DNA of 12,776 bases from Elusimicrobiota bacterium (GCA_030639665.1 DAOWCC010000048.1:1-12776); one strand, 5' to 3'. Positions 5,728 through 12,688 are shown, counted from the stretch's first letter. Program-made: numbers and translations. Notes: generated from the letters alone by a model not told the origin.

Positions 5728-7488
5728 ATGGAAAACAACGATAAAGATAATTTTGTGGAAACAATGCGTCATTCTTTGGCGCATGTGATGGCCGCCGCCG
5801 TAACCGAGCTTTTTCCGAATGCCAAACTTGGCATAGGCCCCGCCATTGATAATGGCTTTTACTATGATTTTGACCTTGAACAGCCTTTTGTTCCCGCGGA
5901 TCTGCCTAAAATTGAAAAAAAAATGAAGTATATCATAGCGCAGGCTCAAAAATTTGAATATTCCAAAATGTCCAAGAAGGAAGCTATTGATTTTTTTCAA
6001 GAGCGTGGAGAGAAATACAAAATAGAACTAATAAATCACTTGCCTGATGAGGAAGTCGGAATTTTTAAAAATGGCAAATTCCTAGATTTATGCAAAGGCC
6101 CTCATATAGAGCATACGGGAAAAATCAAATTTTTCAAACTTATGTCCATTGCCGGAGCGTATTGGCTCGGAGATGAAAAACGGCCCATGCTGCAGAGAAT
6201 ATACGGCATAGCTTTTAAAACCAAAAATGAAATTGACGCTTATATTAAACAGCAGGAAGAAGCCTTAAAGCGCGACCATAGAAAATTGGGTAAACAGCTT
6301 GATTTATACAGCATAAATGAGAAAACCGGTCCAGGTCTTGTTCTTTGGCATCCAAAAGGCGCGCGCATTCGCCATGAGATAGAAACATATTGGAAAGATG
6401 AACACTTTAAAAACGGCTATGAATTGCTTAATACCCCTCATTTGGGAAGATCCGACCTTTGGAAGACTTCGGGACATTTAGATTTTTATGCTGATTCAAT
6501 GTATTCGCCAATGGAAGTTGACAAAATTGACTATTATGCCAAGCCCATGAATTGCCCGTTCCATATAGAGGTATATAAAAGTTCTAATCGCTCTTATCGC
6601 CAACTTCCCTTAAGATGGGCTGAGCTCGGCACCGTTTATCGTTTTGAAAAAGCCGGAGTTTTACATGGCTTGATGAGAGTCAGAGGTTTTACTCAAGATG
6701 ACGCTCATATTATATGTACTCCCGAACAAATTGAAAGTGAAACCGTTGAAGCTTTAAGATTTAGCATGAACATCTGGAAAACTTTCGGTTTTACGGATGT
6801 AAAAGCTTATTTGGCAACGCGCCCCGATGACGCCATTGGCGAGCCCGATCAATGGGAAACCGCTCAGAAGAGTTTGAAAGCCGCGGCGGATAAAGAAGGA
6901 ATAGAAGTTGAAATAGACGAAGGCGGCGGAGCTTTTTACGGCCCCAAAATAGATTTAAAGATTAAAGACAGCATTGGCAGAGAGTGGCAGACCACCACCA
7001 TACAATTTGATTTTAATCTTCCCGATCGGTTTAATATGGAATATAAAGGCGCTGACGGCAATACTCATAGACCGTATATGGTGCACAGGGCATTGCTTGG
7101 CTCTTTAGAACGGTTCTTCGGTATATTGATTGAACATTTTGCTGGGAATTTTCCATTGTGGTTAAGCCCCGTTCAAGTCAGGGTTGCCAATATAACGGAA
7201 CTGGAAGAAGACTATGCCAAAGAAATTTATGAAAAACTTAAAGCCAAAGGCATAAGGGCGGATATAGACGCGAGAAGTGACACTATCGGCTTAAAAGTCA
7301 GAGAAACGGCGCTTGAAAAAATTCCATATCTTATAATAGTCGGTAAAAAAGAAAAAGCCGAAAATTTAATATCCGTTCGCCTGAGGGGAAACAAAAATAT
7401 TCCGGATTTGAATTTAAATGATTTCATTGACAATATTAAAACCGAAATTTCCGAAAGAAAATTAACCGGAAGTTATTTCAACCGGTAG
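5728..7488 (+). CDS. thrS: Threonyl-tRNA synthetase lacking the N-terminal TGS domain
   Basis: This cytoplasmic enzyme charges tRNA-Thr. At 586 residues it is about 58 shorter than the E. coli enzyme. It starts directly at the editing domain (HSLAH at 15-19, Cys122 and His126 of LCKGPH), so the TGS (N1) domain is absent while Ser-editing residues are kept. The class II core follows: zinc ligands Cys276, His327 and His453 are all offset by exactly 58 from E. coli Cys334, His385 and His511. Motif 2 is YRFEKAG...RVRGF and motif 3 is HRALLGSLERF. The anticodon-binding domain occupies roughly the last 100 residues. GAAGG at 5714-5718, inside the end of the upstream transferase gene, is its ribosome binding site, so the two genes look co-transcribed. 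TGS-less ThrRS forms are known in other bacteria, so this need not mean loss of function. Confidence 0.97.
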   Translation: MENNDKDNFVETMRHSLAHVMAAAVTELFPNAKLGIGPAIDNGFYYDFDLEQPFVPADLPKIEKKMKYIIAQAQKFEYSKMSKKEAIDFFQERGEKYKIELINHLPDEEVGIFKNGKFLDLCKGPHIEHTGKIKFFKLMSIAGAYWLGDEKRPMLQRIYGIAFKTKNEIDAYIKQQEEALKRDHRKLGKQLDLYSINEKTGPGLVLWHPKGARIRHEIETYWKDEHFKNGYELLNTPHLGRSDLWKTSGHLDFYADSMYSPMEVDKIDYYAKPMNCPFHIEVYKSSNRSYRQLPLRWAELGTVYRFEKAGVLHGLMRVRGFTQDDAHIICTPEQIESETVEALRFSMNIWKTFGFTDVKAYLATRPDDAIGEPDQWETAQKSLKAAADKEGIEVEIDEGGGAFYGPKIDLKIKDSIGREWQTTTIQFDFNLPDRFNMEYKGADGNTHRPYMVHRALLGSLERFFGILIEHFAGNFPLWLSPVQVRVANITELEEDYAKEIYEKLKAKGIRADIDARSDTIGLKVRETALEKIPYLIIVGKKEKAENLISVRLRGNKNIPDLNLNDFIDNIKTEISERKLTGSYFNR

Positions 7489-7520
7489 CTTTTGATAAAT
7501 GTTTGTTTTTTGTTGTTAAC

Positions 7521-7655
7521 CCTCCCCCTTTAACAAAGGGCCTGTCCTTCCGAAGCCTTGGCGAAGGAGGAGGAATGAGGGGGATTTAGTGGTTGTTTTG
7601 TTTGTAGCTGCGGTATTGTATACCGCCATAAATCTAGTCTCAGTTTAGTTGTTTT
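7521..7655 (+). repeat. Composite intergenic repeat, copy A
   Basis: This copy has three parts in order. First is a C-rich/G-rich inverted repeat (CCCCCTTT at 7524 against AAAGGG and a later GAGGGGGATTT) with a nested near-palindrome around CTTCCGAAG/CGAAGGAGG. Second is a perfect 7-bp hairpin, GCGGTAT/ATACCGC, at 7610-7626. Third is a tail ending TAGTTGTT, one octamer of the TAGCNGTC family. The G-rich arm followed by T-rich DNA could also end thrS transcription. AGGA at the end of the element serves as ribosome binding site for the gene at 7668. The rest of 7489-7667 shows no gene. Confidence 0.8.
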
Positions 7656-7667
7656 AGGAAACTTATT

Positions 7668-7901
7668 ATGTCACATTCAAATAATAAAATAAATAAAGAT
7701 ATTAAACAATGGGTTTCATGTTGGCAAAAAGCCGAACCGCATCTTAAACGATTACGAGATTTGGAAATAAAAAATACCGATACGGCAATGGGAATTAAAG
7801 TTCTAAACGATGCTTTTGATTCGGCAATATCTAAATTTCACCCTCGTAAGACATCGGGGTTAATTGAACAGCAAATGTATTTTAGAAGGATAGTGAAATG
7901 A
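7668..7901 (+). CDS. Small partner protein of an AbiEii-like nucleotidyltransferase
   Basis: This 77-residue soluble, probably helical protein has an early WVSCWQKAEPHLKRLRDLE segment and a C-terminal TSGLIEQQMYFRRI. The second looks like the conserved end of small proteins that I associate, from memory, with a following nucleotidyltransferase gene. No catalytic motif is visible, and it is unlike the small gene at 5152. It shares a 4-base ATGA overlap with the transferase gene at 7898, so the pair is translationally coupled and likely works as a two-component module, perhaps antitoxin and toxin. AGGA about 9 bases before the ATG, in the tail of repeat copy A, supports the start. Confidence 0.75.
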   Translation: MSHSNNKINKDIKQWVSCWQKAEPHLKRLRDLEIKNTDTAMGIKVLNDAFDSAISKFHPRKTSGLIEQQMYFRRIVK

Positions 7902-8464
7902 TTGGTTTGTTTCATACTGCCAAAGAATTACAGAATGTTTTTATTGAAAAGGGCTGGAAATTCTGTTTTATAGGGGGATTGGCGCTACAGAGATGGGGGG
8001 AGATGAGATTAACCCGTGATGTTGATGTAACTCTTTTTACAGGATTTGGCTTGGAAGAGCCCGCTATTGATGAATTGCTATCACGATACAATCCACGCGT
8101 GGAAAATGCAAAACAATTTGCTCTTGAAAACAGAGTTCTCCTTCTTGAATCCAAAGACAAAATTGGTATGGATGTGGCGCTTGGAGGAATTCCATTTGAA
8201 GAAGAAATGATTCGCAGAGCGACACAGTTTGAATTTCTTCCCGATCTTTCACTTTTGACATGTTCCGCGGAAGATTTGATTGTTCTTAAAGCTTTTGCGG
8301 ATCGCCCTCAAGATTGGACGGATATTAAGGGAATAATTGTTCGTCAAGAGGGAAAGATTTTATGGGATTATGTGCGCAAACAGCTTGAACCATTATGTTT
8401 AGCAAAAGAATCCCCCGGAATTATGAATCATTTAGATAAAGTATGTCATGATGCAAATTCCTGA
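7898..8464 (+). CDS. Nucleotidyl transferase, AbiEii/AbiGii toxin family
   Basis: This 188-residue nucleotidyltransferase has GG at 26-27 in FIGGLALQRWG, metal-binding Asp41 and Asp43 in LTRDVDVTLF, and the third Asp at 92 in GMDVAL. A later EDLIVLKAFADR...DWTDIKGII segment is typical of the AbiEii/AbiGii toxin family. All three carboxylates are present. Members of the wider family act as toxins or phage-abortive effectors by transferring nucleotides; the substrate of this one is unknown. AGAAGGA at 7884-7890 is a strong ribosome binding site inside the upstream gene, with which it overlaps by 4 bases. It is followed by 56 unrecognised bases and repeat copy B. Stand-alone metabolic nucleotidyltransferase is the alternative, less likely given the paired gene. 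Confidence 0.88.
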   Translation: MIGLFHTAKELQNVFIEKGWKFCFIGGLALQRWGEMRLTRDVDVTLFTGFGLEEPAIDELLSRYNPRVENAKQFALENRVLLLESKDKIGMDVALGGIPFEEEMIRRATQFEFLPDLSLLTCSAEDLIVLKAFADRPQDWTDIKGIIVRQEGKILWDYVRKQLEPLCLAKESPGIMNHLDKVCHDANS

Positions 8465-8520
8465 TACGGTTAACGCATATTTCGTTTATTCGTTTCTGTT
8501 AATTTCGTGAGTGTAAAGTT

Positions 8521-8656
8521 GTTCCCCCTTTGACAAAGGGCCTGTCCTTCCGAAGCCTTGGCGAAGGAGGAGGAATGAGGGGGATTTAGTGTTTGTTTTT
8601 GTTTGTAGCTGCGGTATTGTATACCCCATAAATCTGAGTCGCATTTTTAGTTGTTT
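8521..8656 (+). repeat. Composite intergenic repeat, copy B
   Basis: Copy B has the same order of parts and the same orientation as copy A. Bases 8523-8590 match 7523-7590 with one substitution, exactly 1000 bases apart. The second hairpin (8611-8627) has one arm mutated (ATACCCC), and the tail differs more. It continues into an octamer tract. Between the gene end at 8464 and this element, 8465-8520 holds nothing I recognise. Confidence 0.8.
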
Positions 8657-8694
8657 GCCGTCCAGCTGTCTGGCTGTCAAGTAGTTTTGCTGTA
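8648..8694. repeat. Octamer repeat tract, TAGCNGTC orientation
   Basis: Six roughly 8-base units run from TAGTTGTT at 8648, through CAGCTGTC at 8663 and TGGCTGTC at 8671, with one 7-base slip at 8656. The first unit is also the end of repeat copy B, so the two repeats form a composite. The mntA-like gene starts 13 bases after the tract. Confidence 0.6.
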
Positions 8695-8707
8695 TTAATA
8701 AAATATC

Positions 8708-9019
8708 ATGACTAATAAAGAAGCTGAAAAATGGGCCATTGAAGAAACCATGCGAATCACTCGCAGTATTTTGAAGGGGCAACATGTAAAAACATGGCTT
8801 TTTGGTTCAAGAGCAACAGGAAAGAACAGAAAATTCTCCGATATTGATATCGCATTGGATGCGGGCAAAAAAGGTGTTTCTCGCGATTTAATGGCTCGCC
8901 TGTCATATTCTTTTGAAGAAAGCCATATACCTTTCAAGGTGGATATTGTTGATATGCGCTGTGCGAGTGATGCTGTGCGTGAAAGGATTAAAAAGGAAGG
9001 ACAAATATGGATAGATTAA
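8708..9019 (+). CDS. mntA: MntA-like minimal nucleotidyltransferase (type VII antitoxin), pair 1
   Basis: This 103-residue minimal nucleotidyltransferase has GSRATGKNRKFSDID at 33-47, which fits the GSX10DXD signature (Asp45, Asp47), and a third Asp79 in KVDIVD. In characterised type VII systems this protein is the antitoxin: it adds AMP residues to a tyrosine of the partner HEPN ribonuclease and silences it. The partner follows in a 13-base overlap, in the HI0073/HI0074 gene order, which supports the assignment. No ribosome binding site is evident before the ATG at 8708, whereas the downstream gene has a strong one, an arrangement that could affect the antitoxin:toxin ratio. The octamer tract lies immediately upstream. 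Confidence 0.88.
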   Translation: MTNKEAEKWAIEETMRITRSILKGQHVKTWLFGSRATGKNRKFSDIDIALDAGKKGVSRDLMARLSYSFEESHIPFKVDIVDMRCASDAVRERIKKEGQIWID

Positions 9020-9414
9020 AAATTCGTTTAAAAGAATCTGAAAAAGCATGCAAAACACTTAAAGATGCTTTAAATATAAAGAATCCCACCACGCTTGAAA
9101 GGGACGGAACAATACAAAGATTTGAATACACTTTTGAAGCCGTATGGAAAGCCTCGCAGTTATATTTAACAGAGGTGGAAAGTCTTGAAGCTAATTCCCC
9201 TAAGGGCAGTTTTCGCGCCTTGGGAGAAGCAGGAATTCTTTCTGCAAGTGAAACCATAAACGCTTTGGCAATGGCGGATGATAGAAATAAAACAGTTCAT
9301 ACTTATATCGAGGCAGTAGCGGTAATGATATACAACGGATTAAAAGAACACTCAAATTTATTGGATGAAATAATTAGCCGAATTGTAAAAAAAATAGGCG
9401 AAATTGAAAAATAA
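9007..9414 (+). CDS. hepT: HepT-like HEPN ribonuclease toxin (HI0074 family), pair 1
   Basis: This 135-residue helical protein belongs to the HI0074 or nucleotidyltransferase substrate-binding family, a HEPN group. The diagnostic motif RNKTVHTY at 93-100 is RX4HXY: Arg93 and His98 are the expected RNase residues, and Tyr100 is where MntA would attach AMP. An earlier DGTIQRFEYTFEAVWK segment at 34-49 is typical of the family. Characterised HepT toxins cut tRNA or mRNA; the target here is unknown. A strong AGGAAGGA ribosome binding site at 8994-9001 lies inside the mntA-like gene. The product is similar to the HEPN protein at 9907-10320, but the two are clearly diverged. The 46 bases between its stop and repeat copy C show nothing I recognise. 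Confidence 0.9.
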   Translation: MDRLKIRLKESEKACKTLKDALNIKNPTTLERDGTIQRFEYTFEAVWKASQLYLTEVESLEANSPKGSFRALGEAGILSASETINALAMADDRNKTVHTYIEAVAVMIYNGLKEHSNLLDEIISRIVKKIGEIEK

Positions 9415-9460
9415 ATTTTAATTTCTATAAGTTTGTTCGTTGTTAGTTCTGTTGTTTCAA

Positions 9461-9550
9461 CCTTCCCCTTTTGCAAAGGGGAGTTAGAGGGGATTTGATA
9501 GTAGCTGCGGTATTGCATACCGCCATAAATCTAGTCTCAGTTTAGTTGTT
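9461..9550 (+). repeat. Composite intergenic repeat, copy C (short form)
   Basis: Copy C has the C-rich/G-rich inverted repeat (CCCCTTTTGCAAAGGGG), the intact GCGGTAT/ATACCGC hairpin at 9507-9523 with a compensating-neutral loop change (TGC for TGT), and a tail matching copy A. It lacks about 40 bases containing the nested CTTCCGAAG near-palindrome present in A and B. It has the same orientation and the same position ahead of a two-gene module. Confidence 0.75.
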
Positions 9551-9560
9551 TAATTTTTTT

Positions 9561-9600
9561 TAGCTGTCTAGCCGCCTAGCTGTTGGCTGTCCAGCTGTTA
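9561..9600. repeat. Octamer repeat tract, TAGCNGTC orientation
   Basis: Five units, starting TAGCTGTC at 9561, TAGCCGCC at 9569 and TAGCTGTT at 9577, with one 7-base slip at 9585. It ends 8 bases before the next module gene. These are the exact complement in type of the GACNGCTA units at 12448. Confidence 0.65.
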
Positions 9601-9608
9601 AGAGAAAT

Positions 9609-9920
9609 ATGAAAAGAATATCTATTCCTGAAAAAATGATGAAAGAACTTGTTAAAACAATTCTTTCACGCAAAAAACCTGAAAAAATAATGATATTTGG
9701 ATCAAGAGCGAAAGCTGATTTTACAGATGTTTCTGATATTGATATCGCTATTTTTGCTAAAAATTGGACAGATATGGATATTAATCTGGTAAAAAATGAT
9801 TTGGAAGAATTTATTAAAACCCCTTTAAAATTTGATGTTTTAAATTTTTATCAAATTACCAAACAAACTCTTAAAGAAAATATTATAAAAGAGGGAAAAG
9901 TCATTTATGAATCAAAATAA
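9609..9920 (+). CDS. mntA: MntA-like minimal nucleotidyltransferase (type VII antitoxin), pair 2
   Basis: This is a 103-residue minimal nucleotidyltransferase with GSX10DXD at 31-45 (Asp43, Asp45 in DVSDIDIAIF) and third Asp76 in KFDVLNF. By family knowledge it should neutralise its HEPN partner by AMPylation. Outside the catalytic motifs it shares little with the protein at 8708, although both are 103 residues, so pair 2 is probably not a recent duplicate of pair 1. The ATG at 9609 has only a weak AAGAGA upstream. It overlaps the partner gene by 14 bases. Repeat copy C and an octamer tract lie directly upstream. Confidence 0.88.
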   Translation: MKRISIPEKMMKELVKTILSRKKPEKIMIFGSRAKADFTDVSDIDIAIFAKNWTDMDINLVKNDLEEFIKTPLKFDVLNFYQITKQTLKENIIKEGKVIYESK

Positions 9921-10320
9921 AATTAAAGATATACATTCTGACTTTAAAAAAGCATTGCAAAGACTTGAGGAATCCTTAAGTGAAGATATATCAAAGAGCA
10001 CCACTATAATAGATGGAACTATTCAAAGGTTCGAATTCATCTTTGAATTATCATGGAAATTATTAAAAGCAATATTATATTTTCAGGGCATTGAGGCTAA
10101 TTCTCCGAGAATGGTTGTAAAGGAAGCGTATAAAGCAAAACTTATAAAAGAGGGAGATTTGTGGATAGATATGCTTGAAGACAGAAATAAAACTTCGCAT
10201 ATATATGACGAAAAGCAATCTCTTAAAATCTACAAAAAAATTAAGAAAACGCATATTAAACTTTTAAACGAGTTGAATAAAATTGTTTCAGAAGCGATAC
10301 TAAAGAAATTTAATAAATAA
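9907..10320 (+). CDS. hepT: HepT-like HEPN ribonuclease toxin (HI0074 family), pair 2
   Basis: This 137-residue, lysine-rich helical protein is of the HI0074/HEPN family. RNKTSHIY at 93-100 is RX4HXY, at exactly the same residue numbers as in pair 1, with candidate RNase residues Arg93 and His98 and AMPylation site Tyr100. DGTIQRFEFIFELSWK at 37-52 and EANSPR are shared landmarks with pair 1; most other positions differ. GAGGG at 9891-9895 is the likely ribosome binding site. Its stop is 12 bases before the export gene at 10333, so read-through transcription into that gene is likely. Toxin role is inferred from the family and the gene pair. Confidence 0.9.
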   Translation: MNQNKIKDIHSDFKKALQRLEESLSEDISKSTTIIDGTIQRFEFIFELSWKLLKAILYFQGIEANSPRMVVKEAYKAKLIKEGDLWIDMLEDRNKTSHIYDEKQSLKIYKKIKKTHIKLLNELNKIVSEAILKKFNK

Positions 10321-10332
10321 CGGAGCCATTTT

Positions 10333-12447
10333 ATGTTTCAAAAAATATTTATCAGTGTTGTTCTATCGTTTAGTTTTTTATTTTTTAATCTTCCGGCATC
10401 AGCCATAAATCTTAACGGTTTAAAAAATGATTCCGACTCCAAGACTGAACAATCCGATTCATACCTTCAATCAAAATCTTTTGGCAAAATTAGCCAAAAA
10501 TACGAAAATAAAACAAATCCCGCTCCGGCTGTTTTCAAGCCTTTGGCTGAATCGGATTTTGAATCATTTATTTCAAAAGGCTTGCTTGAAGATGTGGAAA
10601 CTAAAATAAAACAATTCGGTTATGATTTATTTTTAAATCCTCCGTCCACTTTCGCTCCCGCGGATAATATTCCATTGAGTTCCGATTATATCGTAGGCCC
10701 CGGCGATGAATTGAGAATATCGGTGTGGGGAAAAATAGAAGGCTCTTGGGAAGTTCAAGTTGACAGAAACGGCAATATAGCCTTGCCTAAGGTTGGCATT
10801 ATAGGCATTGCCGGCTTATCTCTTTCGGAATTTAAAGAAACCTTAAAAAAAGAATTTTCAAAATATTATACCGGCTTTAAAATGAATATTACTTTTGGCT
10901 CTCTTCGTTCAATAAGGGTTTATATCGTGGGTAATGCCAGAAAGCCCGGCGCTTATACCGTGTCATCCCTTTCAACTTTGGTAAACGCTTTATTCGCGGC
11001 AGGCGGCCCGAATAAAAATGGTTCAATGCGCGATATTAAAATCAAAAGAAACGGCAAAACAGTTGTTACATTTGATTTATACGATTTGCTTATTAAGGGA
11101 GATAAGTCAAAAGATATCCGCCTTCTGCCTGAGGATGTTATCTTTATTCCGCCCGTAGGGCCATTAACGGCCATAGCGGGAAAAATCAAAAACCCCGCCA
11201 TTTATGAAATTAAAGATGAAACCAAACTTACGGATTTAATAGATATGGCCGGCGGTTTTACCAATACCGCCTTTAGAGGCAGAGTGGCTATGCAGAGAAT
11301 CTTTAATCATAGATTCACGGATTTCTTTGAAGGCGAATTATCTGAAATAGCTGAAGACAGTTCAAAAAACGCCATACTTCAGGACGGTGATTTAATTCAG
11401 GTTTTAGCCATAGGCCGGGAAGATAGCGCCATTAATCTCGCGGGCGCGGTGGTTTATCCCGGAAAGTTCGGTATAAAGCAAGGCGAAACTACGTTCAAGA
11501 GTATAATAAAACTTGCCGGCGGTTTAAAAAGACAGGCTTCAAATGAAGCCGAAATAACCAGAGTAAAACTTTCATCTTCCGGTGTTTTGACTGAAAGGTT
11601 CAATATAAATCTCGAAGATATTTTAAATGACGCTTCCAGAGATTTTGAGCTTTATTCAAATGACCATATTATGATTAAGCCAATAGCGGATTGGAAACTT
11701 TACAAAATGGTTGATGTATCGGGAGAGGTTAAACATCCCGGCGTTTATACCGTTAAAAAAGGGGAAAAATTATCATCCGTTCTAAAGCGTGTTGGCGGTT
11801 TTACCAATCAGGCATATGCCAAAGGAATAGTCTTTACAAGAGAAAGCGTTAGAGAACAGCAACAAAAGAATCTTGAAGAAATTGCCAATCGCCTTGAAAA
11901 ACAGCTTCTTGTTGAAGGTTCAGCTAAAATAGGCGCCGCCATATCACAAGAAGATATTAATGCTAAAAAAATTGAAATGGATTCCAAGACAAAATTTGTG
12001 GAGTCCATTCGAAATTTAAAAGCCAATGGCAGAGTCTATATTAAATTCAAGGCTATAAAAAAACTTGAAGGCTCCGATTATGACATAGAAATGGAAGAAA
12101 GCGACAGTATATTTATTCCTTCAAAATCCAGTGTTATCAATGTATCCGGTGCGGTTATGGCTCAAGGCAGTTATGTCTATTCTGCCCGCAATTTTAAAAA
12201 CTATGTAAATATGGCTGGCGGTTATGCGGAATATGCGGATAAAGGCAGAACATTTATACTTAGAGCGGACGGTTCGGCGATAAAAGCAAAGAAATGCTGT
12301 CTCTTCACCACCAAAGTCGGTCCCGGAGACACTATAGTGGTTCCTGAGAAATTCAGCCGCGTAGCCTGGCTTAGAGGCATACGAGATATAACCCAAATAT
12401 TAATGAATGTAGCCCTTACAGCCGGAGTAGTAATAAAAGTTTTTTGA
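10333..12447 (+). CDS. Polysaccharide export outer-membrane protein with five SLBB domains
   Basis: This is a Wza-like channel subunit expected to carry capsule or exopolysaccharide across the periplasm and outer membrane. Residues 1-24 form a Sec signal peptide ending ASA; no lipobox Cys is seen. The polysaccharide export domain begins near residue 117 (YIVGPGDELRISVWG). SLBB-like repeats begin near residues 195, 277, 366, 457 and 600, each with a V.G.V..PG.Y pattern and a later AGG or VGG. Residues about 510-575 are charged and helical, probably coiled coil. The C-terminal 677-704 stretch is a hydrophobic helix like the membrane-spanning helix of Wza. At 704 residues it is nearly twice Wza (379). 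CGGAG at 10321-10325 is a good ribosome binding site. No Wzc-type kinase or glycosyltransferase is in the window. Confidence 0.92.
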   Translation: MFQKIFISVVLSFSFLFFNLPASAINLNGLKNDSDSKTEQSDSYLQSKSFGKISQKYENKTNPAPAVFKPLAESDFESFISKGLLEDVETKIKQFGYDLFLNPPSTFAPADNIPLSSDYIVGPGDELRISVWGKIEGSWEVQVDRNGNIALPKVGIIGIAGLSLSEFKETLKKEFSKYYTGFKMNITFGSLRSIRVYIVGNARKPGAYTVSSLSTLVNALFAAGGPNKNGSMRDIKIKRNGKTVVTFDLYDLLIKGDKSKDIRLLPEDVIFIPPVGPLTAIAGKIKNPAIYEIKDETKLTDLIDMAGGFTNTAFRGRVAMQRIFNHRFTDFFEGELSEIAEDSSKNAILQDGDLIQVLAIGREDSAINLAGAVVYPGKFGIKQGETTFKSIIKLAGGLKRQASNEAEITRVKLSSSGVLTERFNINLEDILNDASRDFELYSNDHIMIKPIADWKLYKMVDVSGEVKHPGVYTVKKGEKLSSVLKRVGGFTNQAYAKGIVFTRESVREQQQKNLEEIANRLEKQLLVEGSAKIGAAISQEDINAKKIEMDSKTKFVESIRNLKANGRVYIKFKAIKKLEGSDYDIEMEESDSIFIPSKSSVINVSGAVMAQGSYVYSARNFKNYVNMAGGYAEYADKGRTFILRADGSAIKAKKCCLFTTKVGPGDTIVVPEKFSRVAWLRGIRDITQILMNVALTAGVVIKVF

Positions 12448-12495
12448 GTCAGCTAGACTGCTATACGGCTAGTCAGCGGGGCAGCTAAAGGCTAG
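12448..12495. repeat. Octamer repeat tract, GACNGCTA orientation
   Basis: Six units in perfect 8-base phase begin at the base after the export gene stop: for example GTCAGCTA at 12448, GACTGCTA at 12456 and GGCAGCTA at 12480. This is the clearest tract and defines the consensus. It starts at the stop codon in the same way as the tract at 483. Confidence 0.7.
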
Positions 12496-12528
12496 ATGGT
12501 ATACGGAAATTTAGTTTTTTTGCTGCAT

Positions 12529-12572
12529 GCCCTTCTCCCTTTTTAAAGGGAGACTGAGAGGGATTTATAAAG
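12529..12572 (+). repeat. Composite intergenic repeat, copy D (degenerate)
   Basis: CCCTTCTCCCTTTTTAAAGGG followed by GAGAGGGATTTATAAAGG matches the first part of copies A-C in the same orientation. The GCGGTAT hairpin is missing. The CTCCCTTTTTAAAGGGAG core is a near-perfect inverted repeat followed by no strong T-run, so it is a poor terminator. Confidence 0.55.
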
Positions 12573-12594
12573 GTTGTTAGCTGTTTCACAGTTG

Positions 12595-12626
12595 ACTTTT
12601 AGACCCCAAGACTCTCAGTCTTTACT
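12595..12626. repeat. Octamer repeat tract, GACTCTAA type
   Basis: Four units in perfect 8-base phase: GACTTTTA at 12595, GACCCCAA at 12603, GACTCTCA at 12611 and GTCTTTAC at 12619. They match the tract at 552-656, including the GAC-C-T pattern, though 12 kb away. Confidence 0.6.
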
Positions 12627-12633
12627 TTTGGAA

Positions 12634-12674
12634 GTTTATGGAATCAGTTCGTAGTAGCAAGTCAGTAAGGTAGT
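12634..12674. repeat. Octamer repeat tract, degenerate GACNGCTA orientation
   Basis: Weakly conserved 8-base units, with AGT/TAG recurring at the same unit positions (CGTAGTAG near 12641, CAAGTCAG near 12649, TAAGGTAG near 12657). It faces the oppositely oriented tract that starts at 12689. Confidence 0.4.
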
Positions 12675-12688
12675 TGTTGTTTTTTTGT

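Noticed and set aside
7465..7486. Terminator hairpin at the end of thrS (ACCGG/CCGGT)
   Set aside because: A 5-bp stem with a 12-base loop lying inside the last codons; more likely chance.
7521..9600. Integron cassette array with attC sites
   Set aside because: The repeats lack the paired core sites expected of attC and no integrase is visible in the window.
12121..12396. Minus-strand reading frames inside the export, copA, thrS and transferase genes
   Set aside because: They lie opposite strongly supported genes, have no recognisable domains or ribosome binding sites, and are shadows of the coding strand.
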